NCBI GenBank assembly: GCA_002270565.1
Contig: NQMI01000022.1
Location: 310,001 to 374,000, forward strand
DNA from: Stenocarpella maydis
Taxonomy: Eukaryota > Ascomycota > Sordariomycetes > Diaporthales > Diaporthaceae
Direction of reading: 5' to 3'
Length of the DNA: 64,000 nt
How positions within the stretch are numbered: the stretch's first letter is position 1; each line of letters opens with the position of its first letter. The notes below the pieces were generated by a model that made no database searches, was not told the DNA's origin, and saw nothing but the letters and a program-made list of their open reading frames with translations. Below, piece by piece: positions 11,220-24,172 of the stretch. A program made the translations under genes and the position numbers.

Positions 11220-12862
11220 TCAAACACTTGACAGCAGCCGACACTTGCTCACCATGCATCTACTGATGGCCATAACCAGAGCAGACGAAGCTAGTGTGGC
11301 GCCACTCCAAGCCCAACTAGCAGGAAAGCCATATGACCTCCAAAGTCCTCCACCGGACGGTGCACCAAGCAAAAGTCCAACACTGCATGCCGTTGAGGCC
11401 ATCCCAGTCCTTGTGCCGATACGACTCGGGTCATCCGTGAGTCGTGCGAAGATGGTTGGTTGCAGGGTGAAAAAGGCCCCAGTGAAAAAACCATATAGGA
11501 TGATCATAACTAAAAGACCCGCAAGGTTCGGGCCGGCGTTGAAGGAAAGCACGATGACGGCCATCGAGAGAACTGATGCCACCACTGCTATTCGTTAAGC
11601 TACATTTCAAAAGGATGCGTGATAGAGAATTCTGAGACATGACGGCCGGGAATATGGGGGGAATGGAACTCACTCATATTTAATGGCCCCAGGCGAGACG
11701 TAACGTAGGGTATGTTTGGAAGCACCCGGCCCAACACCGAGGCTCCGTTCAAGATGGACACGAAGTATAGTGCCATCTTCTCCGTGGTGATGCCTTCTTT
11801 GGCCGCATAGCTAGACAAGTAAAAGAAGGTCGTGTATAGTCCAAGAAACGCGAGCGTACAGCCTAAAACGAACAGGATATACGGTATGTCGGTCAGAGCA
11901 GATTGATCGAAGAATGCCCGTTTCGCTTTCGGAGTTGTAGGCTGTTGCAGCACAACATTCGATACACCCAAGGTGACGAGGATGACTAGAGCAACACCGA
12001 GACTGGTATATTTGAAACCAATGACTGGTATCAGGGAGCGTATCATGATCGGATAGACAATTCTGTGCCAAGACATGAAGATGATTATTAGCGACAACCA
12101 CTCATTCAAACCCATCCAGCAGCCCCCCCCCCCTTGTTGCGGACAGTTCACTCACCCTCCGAAGCCACTGGCGCTTACGACAATGCCGTTAGCAAAAGGC
12201 AACTTGCTGGTAAACCAGGCTGATGGTATCGCGAGGCTCGGAACAGCCAACAGCCCCATTCCAATTCCCATACAGAGCCCTTGGGAAAGAAGCAGGTGCC
12301 AGTACTCAAAGGAAAATCCCTGCATTATTGTCCCCACGAGAATCAATGCCGAGCCGCTTCTGAGGAGATAAGTGAAGTGACCCTGGTCATAGGCGGGCCC
12401 AGCGACAGAGCCGAGGAAGACCATCAAGAAACTCTCTGCCAATGTGTTAACCAACTGCTAGGGACTCCAAAGGGATGGATTCTGGTATATCTCGAAAGGG
12501 GCGGGCGGAACTGTGAAAACGAGGAAAACAATGCTTACGTATCGAGCCAATACTCGAAACCTGGAAGGAGCTGGCCCCCTCAAGGACGACATCTTCATAG
12601 TAGCTCTGGTAGCTCCCAAAACTGGAAACAATTCCTGGGTGATATCAGCAACTACAGCAAAGAGAAACTAGAACTCCGCCCGATACACTCTCTTCTTACC
12701 CCAAGTATTGAAATACAAAAAGAAGGCGCCCAAAATTTGGAGCCAAGCCTTTAAACCACCGTCTGGAGGTCCTTTCCGTTCGAGCTCTATTGTCGCTGAC
12801 GAGTCCGATGATAGCACTCCAGTTCCCCTCTCAACGGCATTGTGCTTTTTTTCTATGGCCAT
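11220..12862 (-). CDS. MFS monocarboxylate-type transporter (MCT-like), 430 aa, five exons
   Basis: Predicted 12-helix plasma-membrane carrier similar to fungal monocarboxylate permease-like MFS proteins. Exons are 12862-12700, 12634-12539, 12435-12156, 12062-11674 and 11584-11220; all phases close. Family features are PPDGGLKAWLQILGAFFLYF at the first helix, FGSYQSYYEDVVL, the SWIGS-like QVSSIGSIQSFLMVFLG, YLSSYAAKEG, and VLGRVLPN before a GPLNMM turn. Intron 3 carries an 11-C homopolymer. The protein ends soon after the last helix, which is normal for the group. It stands alone, with no obvious partner enzyme next to it, so the substrate is unknown. Confidence 0.85.
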
Positions 12863-14913
12863 GGCGAAAAAATGTTTAAAAAGGAAGGAAGAAGAGGAAG
12901 AAGGGGGAATCCTCAAAGCTGAAGGACGAGATGGGACCATTGAACTCTCGTTGCCATATTTCAACTCTGGCAGTCGAGTTCCAGAGCCTCTGTGAGTTTA
13001 TGGCCAGGCTGTACCACGTAAATTGCCCCAGAGGATGACTGGGCGTCATGCCATTGCATATCATCAGGTCCACAAAGCGTTGCTTTTGGATGGGTCCGGG
13101 TACTAAGCGAGCTGATACGGAACCTTTAGGCACGCTTCGATCAGGGTTTGAACGCTCTTGGCATCAACAGAACTATGCACATGTGCAGTGTCCTCGATTG
13201 TGTGGCATCGATCAAGTCAATACGTTTCCCCTACTTCAGTATTGTATGCATTCTGACGTCTACACTGAGTTATTGATATTTTCACGACAGCTAACACAGA
13301 TATTCCTCGCTTTTGGCAGCAGAAGGGCTTGAAGCCAGCCTTGCAGGACGTAGTTACTTCGGAGCCTCCACGGCCAATTTATCTCGATGTCCATCCGCAG
13401 ATCCACTTATTGGGGGAAAAAAAGGTTTTTTTTTTCCCTCGCCCCTTCAAAGCCTCGGGACTTCGGAAAGGTGGATACCAAGCCTAGGCATCTTGGCGGT
13501 CCTGACGATATGGATTCAGCACATTCACTGGCTCATCGTTCGGTTAAGCCGGATTTCAGGGCGCAGTAGAAATGGGCTCAAGTTCAAACGAGATCCAGAT
13601 ACTTCTTGGCCCGTCTCTAGTACAAGCCTTGGCCACGGGACTAGCCGTCCCTCCCTTTTATGGAAAAGGTAGTGTAGAGTAAACGGAAAGCCAAAAGGAG
13701 TAAATCGTACTCCACAGCCTGCTCCATTTTCTCGCCGCCTATCGCTGGAGAGCCACGACCGACCTAGGCTCTCGCAGGAGACAGCACTCGCTTTTCTTCT
13801 CTTCCAACCCTACCACTCTGATGATGTGCACCAGGATCAAATCCAAATTGAACTTGTACATGACACGGCCAGGGTGGCCTTGCGGCCTATGCTCAATTTG
13901 CTTGATTTGTAGCAACGAACCGGGTGACTTTCGCATGGCTGGATGGGCTCCTGTAGGAAGATTCCATGATTTGGCCGAGTCCACCAGAGAGAGTACATGC
14001 TCAAGTGTGCAAGTGCGAACCGTGAATTCAGACCATATGGCAGTGGCTAATGCAAAGAAGCACATCTGAGCCTCCCTTGGCTCAAAATACCTAGGTAGAA
14101 TGCCGCCTACTTGGCGTCAGAGTATATCCGTGACTTCGAAGTTCGAACTGCGATTATAATTGTTTCAGACACACGCCGCCCGCTTCTTGCAGAACGGCAT
14201 TGGATGGTTTCGCTGTGGTAGCAGTTGGCAATACCTCCACTCAGCTGGTAATGTCACCCTAGTCGTGGAACAGCCCCAACGTTGCCGGGTGTTATCAATC
14301 TCATGGTTACATAACGTCTTCAGGCACAATCAGTTAGTTGCCCATGAACCCGCGCGAGGCTGCTAAATACGAAAGATCCGTTTGATTGGGACTCTTCTCC
14401 AAAAATGCATGATAGAGTTGTGCGACCAGAGCTAGCAAGCACTCGCGCTCTTCCCAAATCAATTACCTGAAGTGCAATTCAAGTTGGGCTTTTCGCCTCG
14501 GAGTTGGAACAAGATCCAAGTGGGGTAATGAGCTAACCATGTAATACAACACGTAGTATCGAAGCCACTACTCGGATTCCAAGGAACCACTCAAGACTGC
14601 GTATGTTCCCCAACTGATCTAGAGGCTTCTGCTGGTGTATTATGACGTGGATCTTGCAGATTGCGCTGAACCCTACGTCCCGGCTCACATGGTTTTGCTA
14701 TCTTATTGGATTCTGCGCAGCTTGGCGATGTGGCGCTGTCAAACTATGTCGTCTGGCACGATGTTGTGCCAGGATGTCACGAGTCCTGAGGCGATGCACT
14801 GCAGATATGAGATCCCTCATCGCCCACATTGTGAACTTCCGCCGAGGGCTCATCTTCTTCGCTCCTCATTGACAGGGAGCCTTCTGCTTTTTTTCGCCTT
14901 CCAGGATCACAAA
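12863..14913. other. 2-kb region without a convincing gene
   Basis: Only short overlapping frames are present on both strands, none with a family motif or a consistent splice pattern. Short A and T runs occur at 13419-13436. The last part serves as the upstream region of the small membrane-protein gene. Confidence 0.5.
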
Positions 14914-15302
14914 ATGGTATGTATTTAATTTTAAAATATTCTTGTTGACGGTGTGTAACTAGACGCACTCTTGGCTTCCGGCTACTCGGTCACCTTTGCT
15001 GACGAACCTGCCAGGCGCCACAATATCGACAAGCCGACGTGGTATACTATGACCCTTACTATTACGACCCAGCACCACTCTCTGCCGGTGCAATCGCGGG
15101 TATTGTCCTTGCTTCAGTTGCATTCTTGCTTCTGGCTCTTTGGATCCTGTGGTGTTGTTTCTTTGCAGTAGGTGGGCCAAGGTACCGGCGGAGGCGGCAC
15201 CACTCATACATTCGCGGAAGGAGAAGATATCATTCATACCATCGATATCGGCCACGTGTAGTGGCCGTTGCACGGCCTCGAAAGATATACACGAGAAGAT
15301 AA
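14914..15302 (+). CDS. Small single-pass membrane protein, 96 aa; intron directly after the ATG
   Basis: I do not recognise a named family. Exon 1 is only the start codon (14914-14916, context CACAAAATGG); a 98-bp intron (GTATGT at 14917, branch TGCTGAC, end CCAG at 15014) is followed by exon 2, 15015-15302. The product has a short Tyr/Asp-rich N-terminus (ADVVYYDPYYYDPAP), one strong membrane helix (AGAIAGIVLASVAFLLLALW, ending at Cys-Cys-Phe-Phe), and a very basic Arg/Tyr/His tail (RYRRRRHHSYIRGRRRYHSY). The charge layout suggests an outside or lumenal N-terminus and a cytoplasmic tail. Alternatively translation starts further inside, but then no ATG precedes the helix. Confidence 0.6.
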
Positions 15303-16351
15303 TATCCGAATACCAAGACTTTCAACGAGATGACGAGAAGGAACCGTAGAATTATGTTGATCATGTAGAAGTAGCGCTCTATTCACACTCTCAGCTGGTT
15401 TCATTTTTAACCTAATTATAATGCCCTTAAAATGAGCTATAATAATACTTTTATATAATTATGAATACTTAAAAACATAATATTTCATAAAAATATAACT
15501 GTATATATCCAATACAGAACAGCTTTAAATGCACACTGTACATAATACATGAGACAAAACATGACTGAAGTGTTCGCTCAAATGTATGGTGCAAGACGGT
15601 CGCCTCGTTATCTTCTTTTGTAAAGAAACTACTCGTATTTCTCAATATTCATTAAGATAAACAAAAAGCCACCCGCATCAAACCCAAAGAGCTTTTTTTT
15701 TTGCATATGAAAGAGTGTGATAGGCGAGGACTTAAATTCCTCCAGGAGATGTCTGAGCGCATTTCCACTGACGAGCGCTAAATATTTACTTATGCCTGAG
15801 GGCTCTTTGGGAGAGCCGCACTCAGGTGGAAACTCCCTCCGAGCCGCGGCGGCCAGATCACAGGACCGTCATTTAACGGAGCTACGCCTGGATACGACAC
15901 AAGAGATCGAGTGCATATGTGGGCAGAGTGGGGAAAATAGGACATTATATCGACGTCTTGAAAATATCTGACACATATACACAAAAGGTAAAATCAAGCT
16001 ACTGCACCCGTATCTCCGAAACGCGGCTGGTGTGGATGGTGTCATGATTCCGAGATTCGACGTGCTCTGACGTGCTCACCGGCCATGCGGCAACGGCATC
16101 CCGGGCAACTAGAGTAAAACCCACAAGAATGTACGAGCAACACCCGTCATCTACGATGATTAGTACGGCATCCCTTCGGCGCGAGAACTTGCATTTATAA
16201 TTGAAAACAGTGGACGCTTACCTAGGTAGACAGGAACTGAGCTGGGACAACACCTGGCGCACGTCTACGTCGACCTTGGGGCTACTGAACCAGACCCCTC
16301 CTTTCATCAGCCTTTTCAACTTGGGTTGCTCAACGCACAAGAATCCTCTGT
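15303..16351. other. AT-rich intergenic region
   Basis: About 1 kb without a supported gene. Positions 15400-15560 are markedly AT-rich (runs of ATAAT and TATAT), and a T-run lies near 15693. The right part is the promoter region of the Baeyer-Villiger monooxygenase gene and contains a CCTAGGTAGA motif at 16220. Confidence 0.5.
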
Positions 16352-18702
16352 ATGGCTCCCGTTGCGACCGCTGACGGAGCGCCACCGCCGAGCGCCGAAA
16401 CAGCACTTGGAACCGGCGCTGATGGAGTCGATGTTGGGCTGCAACTCGCTGTGGCCAAGCATGAGCCCGGCTCCAGCACGGCTGCACCGCCACTGGATGG
16501 AGAGGCTAAACATGTTCAATACCCTCAATCCAGAGTGAGCCTAGTTGACCGATTTTTGGATGAACCTCGTAAAATAAAGGTGTAAGCAAAACTTAACCCT
16601 TGTGAAAAGAAACAGCCCTTGTTTGTATCCAAGGCCTACCAGGCTGAAATTTTGAGACAATTTTTGTGCACACTCTGACCTGATCCTTCCTTATACTGAA
16701 TGAACTGTATTCTTTGATGTCGTGAAAGCTGACTCCTATTACTGTAGCCTTGTTATCGGTGGAGGGCTGGCGGGCATCCTGGCAGGGTGCTTGTTACCAC
16801 AGAAGGTTCCTGGCATCGAACTTGTTATTTACGAGAAGAACCCTGATTTTGTAAGTCACTCCGCAATACGAGCGGTCTTTTCATTTTATTCTATTTTACT
16901 TCTGTTATGCAATAGTGGACTGGCTTTATCTGTTAATTTCTTGCCCGATATTAGTACTGATGTAATATCCACTTCGGGTCAGGGCGGGACGTGGCTAGAG
17001 AATACGTATCCTGGTGTTCGTTGTGATATCCCCTCACACGTCTATCAGTCTACTTTCAGCCCGAAAACTGATTGGTCTGACGAATTCGCCCCTGGTGCGG
17101 AGATTAGAGACTATTGGCAGTCAGTGGCCAGGAAGTATAATGTCTATCAGTACGCTAAGTTTCAACATCGGGTTGAAGACGCCACTTGGGACGCGGCGGC
17201 CGGCTCATGGACGCTGAAAATAACCGACCTTGCATCCGGTTCTGTTGTCAACGACAGTGCGGACTTCGTGCTTACTTGCATCGGGAGATTCAACGCGTGG
17301 AAACTGCCCAAATACCCTGGATTGTCTGACTATACAGGTGTCCTAAGACATGCTTCTCACTGGGACCCTGATTTTGATCCAGTGGGCAAGCGTGTAGCCG
17401 TGATCGGAAACGGGGCGAGCGGTATCCAACTGGTCGCAAATCTCCAAAAGAAGGTCGCTAGGCTGGATCACTACGCCAGAAGCAAAACCTGGATTGCGGC
17501 GTCCTGGGCAGGCGACGAGCGAACACTTGAGCCCCAGCCCATCCCGGATGAGTTGAAGAAGTCATTTGAGGATCCCCAGTCGTATCTTGCATTCAGAAAG
17601 GAACGTGAGTGTCATTCTTTTCCTGCCACAGCTGCCTGATCTTTATGCCTGAATGTTCCTGATGGTATCCCTGTGGAACCTGTAACAGGTCATTAACGGG
17701 TAGCAGTCGAAGATAAGTACTGGCGAAAGTTTTCTACGTTTCTCAAAGGGGAAGCCAATGACAACCTACGTCGATTTTTCACCGAGACCATGAGAGCTCG
17801 GCTTTCCAAAAAGCCAGAATTATTGGACCAGCTCGTACCTGACTTTGGCCCAAACTGCCGTCGCCTTACTCCCGGTCCTGGCTACCTGGAAGCCTTGCAA
17901 GAGCCCAACGTCGAGTTCATACGCCAACCTATCAAGAGGTTCACCAAGACTGGTATCGAGACCACCGATGGAAAGCATCGGGATGTCGACGCTGTTTTCG
18001 CAGCCACTGGTGCCAACGGAGACATGGTTCCCCCTTTCCCTATTCGAGCTTCTGGCCGTGATCTTTCGTCTTTGTGGCGGCCCGATGGAGAATATGGGTT
18101 CCCATACACTTACCTCGGAGCAGCAACACCAGGCTTTCCGAATTTGCTCTTCGTTCACGGTCCGCAGTAAGTATAGCATAAATCGCACCAGCCTGTGAGG
18201 GTTCGAGGAACCGCTCTTGATGTTTAAAGCTGACTTTCGCAGCGCCACCGGCCCCAGTGGAACTGTGCCACAGAGTGTTGAGACTCAGTTGACCTACTAC
18301 GCTAAAATTTTAAGGAAAGTTTCGCGGGAAGGCATAAAATCCATCATGCCAAAGAAGAAGGCTGCGGATGACTTTGTCGAGTACTGCGACGCTTGGTTTG
18401 CACGTACAGTATTGGTCGAAGGATGCTCCAGTTGGTACAATGGCGGAACTCCTGGAGCCAGGATCCACGGGCTCTGGCCAGGTAGCTCAAATCATATCAC
18501 TGCTGTCAGGAGAGAGCCAAGATGGGAGGACTTCGAGTATGAGTACTTGGCCGAAAGCCAAGGCAACAGTCTACTCTGGTACTTCGGTAATGGTGGAACC
18601 AGAGCCGAGCAAGATCCACAGTCAGATATGACCAGCTATTTGAGGCTGCCTCAGGATGTCGATCTAAGAGATCATCATGAGTCTTGGTGGCAGCTTCCAT
18701 AG
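16352..18702 (+). CDS. Baeyer-Villiger-type flavin monooxygenase, 624 aa, five exons
   Basis: Predicted FAD- and NADPH-dependent monooxygenase that inserts oxygen next to a ketone or oxidises a heteroatom. Exons are 16352-16581, 16748-16850, 16983-17604, 17707-18166 and 18243-18702, and all phases close. Visible motifs: FAD Rossmann GGGLAGILAG, EKNPDFGGTWLENTYPG, DIPSHVYQ, the BVMO fingerprint as YTGVLRHASHWD, NADPH Rossmann VIGNGASGIQ, and the C-terminal FVHGPHATGPSG plus WYNGG. Residues 1-65 are a variable Ala/Gly-rich lead. Length fits fungal class-I BVMOs with a long N-terminus. It is the first gene of a redox-gene block reaching to 26.1 kb. Intron 1 (166 bp) resembles two other long introns nearby (see findings). 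Confidence 0.9.
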
Positions 18703-19588
18703 GGTCTCAGTTCCTAGTCGGTTTCGTTCTTAATCCGATAACAATACCCCCTTACGGGAAGGTAAAAAAATAAAGAAAATGCTCCAGGCGGTTCTTCCAT
18801 AGAGTCGTAAACGCTCAAAGACGTAGAGTTAAATAATAAACACAATACCGATAACAATAGGTCCAGGCTCCGTTTCTAGGTACAGGATATTGGCGCGAAT
18901 ACTGCGAGCAAGATACACAGGCTGTTCTCTTTTTGAATAGCATACTTCAGAACCGTACCTAGGTACTTAGTAGACAATGTAGTCAACCGAGCACCTAGGT
19001 AGGGATGAACCACTGCTTGGCTCCGTGGTCTGAGCCGTGGTCTGTGTGCTATAAAATGAACTTGTAGTTACGTTCCCAATCCCCAGATCTGTCCCTGGAA
19101 GCAAGCACTTTTGGGATTTTGGTAAGAGCTACGTATGTTGTTCTTTGACTCAGTCAATCCTCGTGGAAAGGTCGCTTCTCTTGGAGCTACAACATCAATA
19201 ATTCCGATGTCGCGTCTACGACCCTGGAAATTTCGTGACCAGCTAAGTGGATACTACAGTTTGCTTAGTTGAAATGTTTATCTATAGAACGGTTTTTGCC
19301 ATCCCGCATGGCAATGGCGTGCTTCACTCGGCCAATCAATATGAGATTGCCTAGTCGAAAAGGAACGGGGCCCATTGGCAGCAACGTGCCGAGCGACCGG
19401 CGCAAGTGCAAGAGACGGGCGAAGGTTTCGCAAATATCAAGCCAGCCAGCCCCAGCGGACCAACTGGCAAATGGTGTTACGGTAGTACTGAGGGTGCCTT
19501 CGAAATATTCTGTTCGTCCCATCATTTATTAAAAGCGAAGCCAGCATCCAGCAGCTAATTCGGTCACTGACATCGTCTGGTGCACAGT
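18703..19588. other. Intergenic between BVMO and UNC93-like genes
   Basis: About 890 bp with two ACCTAGGTA motifs (18957 and 18993). A pair of overlapping open frames of about 85 codons lies at 19265-19532 on both strands, without motifs. Nothing else is supportable. Confidence 0.5.
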
Positions 19589-21360
19589 ATGACGGCCACA
19601 TCAGAAACATCGCCCCACGATGGGCCTATAGGTGAGTTCTGCGTCCCTCTGATACTATCATCATACTCAGCTGGAATCCTACTAAAAATGGCAAAGGCAA
19701 AGTCAAGGTGAAATGGTACCGGTCCACTTTCTTCAACATCACGATCCTAGGTCTTTGCAACTTTGCAGCGCCAGGCATATGGACAGCCATGAATAGTCTG
19801 GGTGCAGGGGGCACAGCCAGCCCGGCCATTACAAATGCGGCGAACGCGCTGACATTCTGCTTGATGGTCGTTTCATGCTTTTTCTCGAGTGCGATGGTAC
19901 ATTACATTGGGATAAAGGGGACTCTGATCTTTGGGACGTGAGTGAAAGAGAATTGCCCTTCCACCTACTACCCCACATGAGATACACACGAGGCATGACG
20001 CACTTCGAGCTGAATTTTCAATGCTAATCTCTCTCCTCGACCACAGCATCGGTTACGCTCCATATGCCGCCGGTCTTTACACAAAGAGTCGCTACGACAT
20101 AGACTGGCTTTTACTTTTCGGAGCAGCTCTCTGCGGTATATCAGCTGGCGTGTTTTGGATGGCAGAAGCAGCCATTGCAATCGCATATCCGGAGCCCTGG
20201 AACAAGGGGAAAGCCTTGGGTTATTGGCTCACATACCGACTTTCAGGGCAGATAATTGGCGGCGCTGTCAACTTGGGTCTTAACGCGGACCGTAATACAG
20301 CGGGCAAGGTCTCGTATACTGTTTACATCCTCTTCATCGCCATCCAGGCCGCCGGCCCACTAGTCGCTCTTCTACTCAACAAGCCTGATAAAGTGCAGCG
20401 AAAAGACGGGAAGAAAGTCAGCTTGGAAATACTTCATTACCCATGGTTCGAATTGAAAAAGACCGGAAGTCTGTTCATCACGAAGCAGTTCCTCTTGATC
20501 GTGCCGTTAATCGGCCAGTGTGTGTTCGCAGAATCTGTTTTCTTCACTTACCTGTCCTGTAAGTCAATGAACCTAATTGATAGGCTGACTTTTGGAATCT
20601 AACAACGTCGTGCGAATAGTATGGTTCAGTGTCCGCGCCAGGGCTTTGGGCTCGTTCCTGGGCGGCCTAGCTGCCATAATCTCAGGAAATATACTTGGCG
20701 TAGGTTTATCCCGTACAATGATGCTCACACTATGAAGAGAACATGACTGACTTGCTTGCTTGTAGTACTGGCTTGACCGAACGAAGATACCTCTTAAGCG
20801 TCGCAGCCGACTAGCTTTCGCTACCATTGTCACTTTGCAAGGGGCTTGGTGGATTTGGGCCACGGTGATGGTGACCAAGTTCAGACTCACCCACCCGACG
20901 TACGACTGGTCAGACCCGGGCTTTGGTCAAGGGTTTGGGGTTTTCGTTTTCTTGACAGTCGGTTTCCAACTGAATTACCTATATTTGTAAGTGATGACTG
21001 TCTGACGAGTTCTAACAACCGGATATTGAGCTAACGTATTCTCATGACGACAGATATTTCGTCGTTCAAAATCTGGCTGGTAATGATGAAACTCAAGTCA
21101 TCCGGTATTCCGCTCTTCTTCGAGGAACAGAATCAGCATGGCAGGCTTTGAGTTACGGCCTCGAGTCCCTCGTTGTCTTCGCTCAGTACGGAGGAGTCTA
21201 TATGAACTTCGCACTGTGGGCTGTGGCTGTAGCTCCTGCCTGGCTGGTTGTGAGGAAATTTGGAGTCGAGGTTGAGGGCTCAAGTGAAGCTGTGGCATCG
21301 GTTGTAGATACTGATACCTCTGATTATAAGGGCGCCGTGCCTAATGACGGGCTGCTTTGA
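19589..21360 (+). CDS. UNC93-like MFS membrane protein, 467 aa, six exons
   Basis: Predicted polytopic membrane protein of the fungal UNC93-like (DUF895) branch of the MFS. Exons are 19589-19631, 19697-19937, 20047-20558, 20620-20699, 20766-20986 and 21054-21360, with all phases closing. The family pattern is clear: VKWYRSTFFNITILGLCNFA, GIWTAMNSLGAGG, NAANALTFCLMV, IGYAPYAAGLYT, the helix with FWMAEAAIAIAYPEP, GKALGYWLTYR, and RYSALLRGTESAWQALSYG near the end. About 11-12 helices. The first intron has a classic TACTAA branch. It sits between the BVMO and the reductase, so it may carry the substrate or product of that block; transport is inferred from family. Confidence 0.88.
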
Positions 21361-21915
21361 TTGGGTACAGAGCAGTGTGGCAGGGTTGGAGTTGAAAGTC
21401 CAACAGATTCCGAGAAAATGCACCAGAGCGGCGTGTGAGACGCGTATAGAGCCTACTGTTCTTCTATTCTGCGGTGCTTCGGGTCTCATGGTATGGCTCG
21501 TCTCTTGGATGGATTCGCGATCCCCAGTGGTTATTCAAGGTTAGACATGCTTTTCACTCTAGAAATTGGTGACTGCTTTAAATGTGAGATGAAGCCTGCA
21601 GTATTAGGCGAGCAGTTCATCTCTATTTCCTTCTCACTACTTTAGTTTTGTATAATTCGAAGACGTGTTCCATTCCATACGTGTCTTCTACTTATTTAGG
21701 TCCGTTGCTAGTGTGGTGTGAAAATCAATTCATTTTCTGCCCGACGTGGTTCTTGTTCCAATCCGCTCTGTATGGTGATGAAATATTTACTGGTAGTTAC
21801 TCTCTGTACGTTCATCACAACCTTCATGCACAGGATAACGAATGGTATAGAGGAATCTAGCCAGAGGAGCCGCGTGGACAATACCTGATATTTGTTACAG
21901 GCCCTTCTATTTTAC
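21361..21915. terminator. Convergent 3' region of UNC93-like and reductase genes
   Basis: Two genes converge here, so this 555-bp spacer holds both 3' untranslated regions and polyadenylation sites. I see no additional gene. TTTTGTATAA and ATTATTTAGG-like T/A-rich stretches near 21640-21700 could serve polyadenylation. Confidence 0.35.
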
Positions 21916-23302
21916 CTAATCTAATCTCACAATCAATTTGCCACCCCTGATATCCCCTTTCCTCATCCGGTCAAGACCTGCGTTCACGTTCTCTAGACCC
22001 TCCTCGATGTCGATTATCTCGGGAGGTGAAACCAGGCCCTGCGCAAGTAATCTCTCCAGCCAAGTGACTAGAGCATTCCCAACTGCAGGAACTTCGTGAA
22101 ATAGCTTAATGGGCACGGAGTGCATCACAGCTCCCTCTATTGAAGCCTGCTTGGGCAGTCCAGTCAATCCGATGAGATGGGCAGGCAGAGTGGACGACGT
22201 GCGCGGGGTGGCCGGAGGTGACGGTGGTCTCGTGCCGCCGGACACATTCTTATCGGTCAGGGCCTCCAACAATAATGCGGCCGTGTCTTTACCGCGCGTG
22301 TCAATTCCGAACCTCAAATTATCTCCCACGTTCGCCTTGAGAACCTCGATAGCTCTTCGTGGGTCATGACTGTCGATCAGGAGATCTGGACGGATGGATT
22401 TATGGTTTGATATCCGCAGACCATGCCTAGCGCTGTCCACGATAGTTGCCACCTTCAGACCAGCGAGTCTCGCAAGCTGAACAGTGAGGTTGGCCGATGT
22501 TGCTGAGCCTGCGCATAGTCAGCCTTTTGTAGATCGTGGGAAGACACATCTTGCACTTACCTCCCCAGACAGCAATCCAGTCACCAGGTTTTGCACGTTC
22601 ATGCTCGGGAATACCTCTCAGAGTTTCTGCTCGGACATCCTCAGGAATGGATTCTGGGTCTTCCGCTTTGACGAGTTTCAAAAGATCAGGGCCGTTGGTG
22701 ATATCGCTGAAGTCAACTCCCATGCAGATGCCCAAGGCCAAAGATGCAGCGACGAAGGCTACGCCCAGCGTAGATCCCTCTTCGTAAGACAGGGCCGGGG
22801 GTAGTCTGACCGCATTGTAGTCAAAGCTAACGACAAATTCCTGGTAAGCTGCCTTTCGTTTATCGCGGTAGTCGGTTGAAATGGCAATGACCTGCACAAT
22901 GGTCAGTCATTGGTAACATTGATTGGGTTTCCGCCAGGATCCGAGATCTTACACGGTCACCAAGTTTTAAACGGGAGGGCGAACCCGAAACTCGACAAAC
23001 ATCACCGGAAAGCTCTCTTCCAGAAAGGTAGGGTAGCTCTGGAATTGCGAAGTTGAAGTCACTGCAGGTTCGGTCCGGATCAGTAAACATTCACGTTTGT
23101 GAAAATGTGCCTTCAGGCAGGACGGGTGCACTGACGGTGCTTTCCAGTCTATTGGGTTGAGGCCGATCGCCCGTGTCTTAACCAGCACTTCGGAATTCGC
23201 GTTGAGCTCAGGGATGGGATAATTCTCGACCAACTCATATGGCTGTTTTGGGCCTTTCAGCAAGAGAACGGTCTGCGATTCAGGGACTGCGATCGGTGTC
23301 AT
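21916..23302 (-). CDS. Medium-chain dehydrogenase/reductase (zinc-independent quinone or enoyl reductase type), 399 aa
   Basis: Predicted NAD(P)H-dependent reductase of the MDR superfamily, in the fungal ToxD/enoyl-reductase-like branch. Exons are 23302-23136, 23061-22953, 22891-22561 and 22508-21916; phases close. Features: catalytic GroES-like half with IGLNPIDWKAPDFNFAIPEL and LSGRELSGDV, then YEEGSTLGVAFVAASLAL, and the cofactor loop AVWGGSATSANLTVQLARLA. The Cys/His zinc-binding residues of true alcohol dehydrogenases are not visible, as expected for this branch. It diverges from the LLM monooxygenase gene with an 870-bp shared promoter. A longer N-terminus from an in-frame non-ATG start upstream is not supported. 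Confidence 0.85.
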
Positions 23303-24172
23303 GATGGCGGGCTCAGGAACTGTGTTACTCGGGTCTGCGAGCCCGATGGCCGATGCTTTTCTTTTCTTCCCAGAGAACTTTCGCAAAATTGACCAGCCAC
23401 TCATTCTCCAATAAATCACTGGCTGGAATATAGCTGTTACGGGGTGAGGAGAGGCAACTTTCAAGTTTGCAGCTTAGATTCATGAGTGAGAAAGCAAGCA
23501 CTGGGAACCGTTCTGGTATTCCCGTGGTCCAGCTCAGTTGAGAGGACAAAAAGCGGCAAAGATGGAATGATCCCTACTTACCGATCTGTGATTACAAACA
23601 CGTCCGAAGACGGTCATGATGCGACAGCCCAGACCCAGTCTCGAGGTATGGCGCAAAGCTCTGGACATCTTTCATCATCCTCTAACTTTCTGGTTTCCCC
23701 CACGCCCTCCACACAGTATCGGCAAGGAGCCGGAGATATCCCTGATGACGAGGAATAGCGGATAAATCCCTCGCAGAAAAGCGCTATTGTGGGGAAGCTT
23801 CGTCTATATCTGGTGTCTCCTGTTGGTCCAATGTGGTTGCATCATCGAGGGGGTCGCCCTAGCTGAGCGCATCATCCGCACAGCGATGGCGCAATTCTCC
23901 GTTAGACATGTCAGGCCTGCCAACAACCCAACACGTGATACTCCAAACCCTGGCCTCGAATTTGGCTTCGCGAAGATGAAGATGATCATTAGGCACGCCT
24001 AAAGCGGTCAATTTGCTATAAACAACAGCTTATCATTGATACTCTGTTTTAACTAGGGTGCTCACTTCCACTTTTGCATTGCAATAGTTATTCCAAGCTA
24101 GTCTCACCCACCTACGCCATCTCGCAAGGAGCAATCGGGCATTATCAAGCTGATCTCAGGTATCTTTGCACA
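23303..24172. promoter_or_regulatory. Shared divergent promoter of reductase and LLM monooxygenase
   Basis: This 870-bp spacer lies between two head-to-head genes of the redox block, which suggests coordinated control. No clear TATA box or palindromic zinc-cluster site (CGG-N-CCG) stood out by eye. Short open frames inside it have no motif. Confidence 0.45.

Noticed and set aside
19265..19532. Overlapping open frames of about 86 codons on both strands
   Set aside because: No motif and no splice partners.
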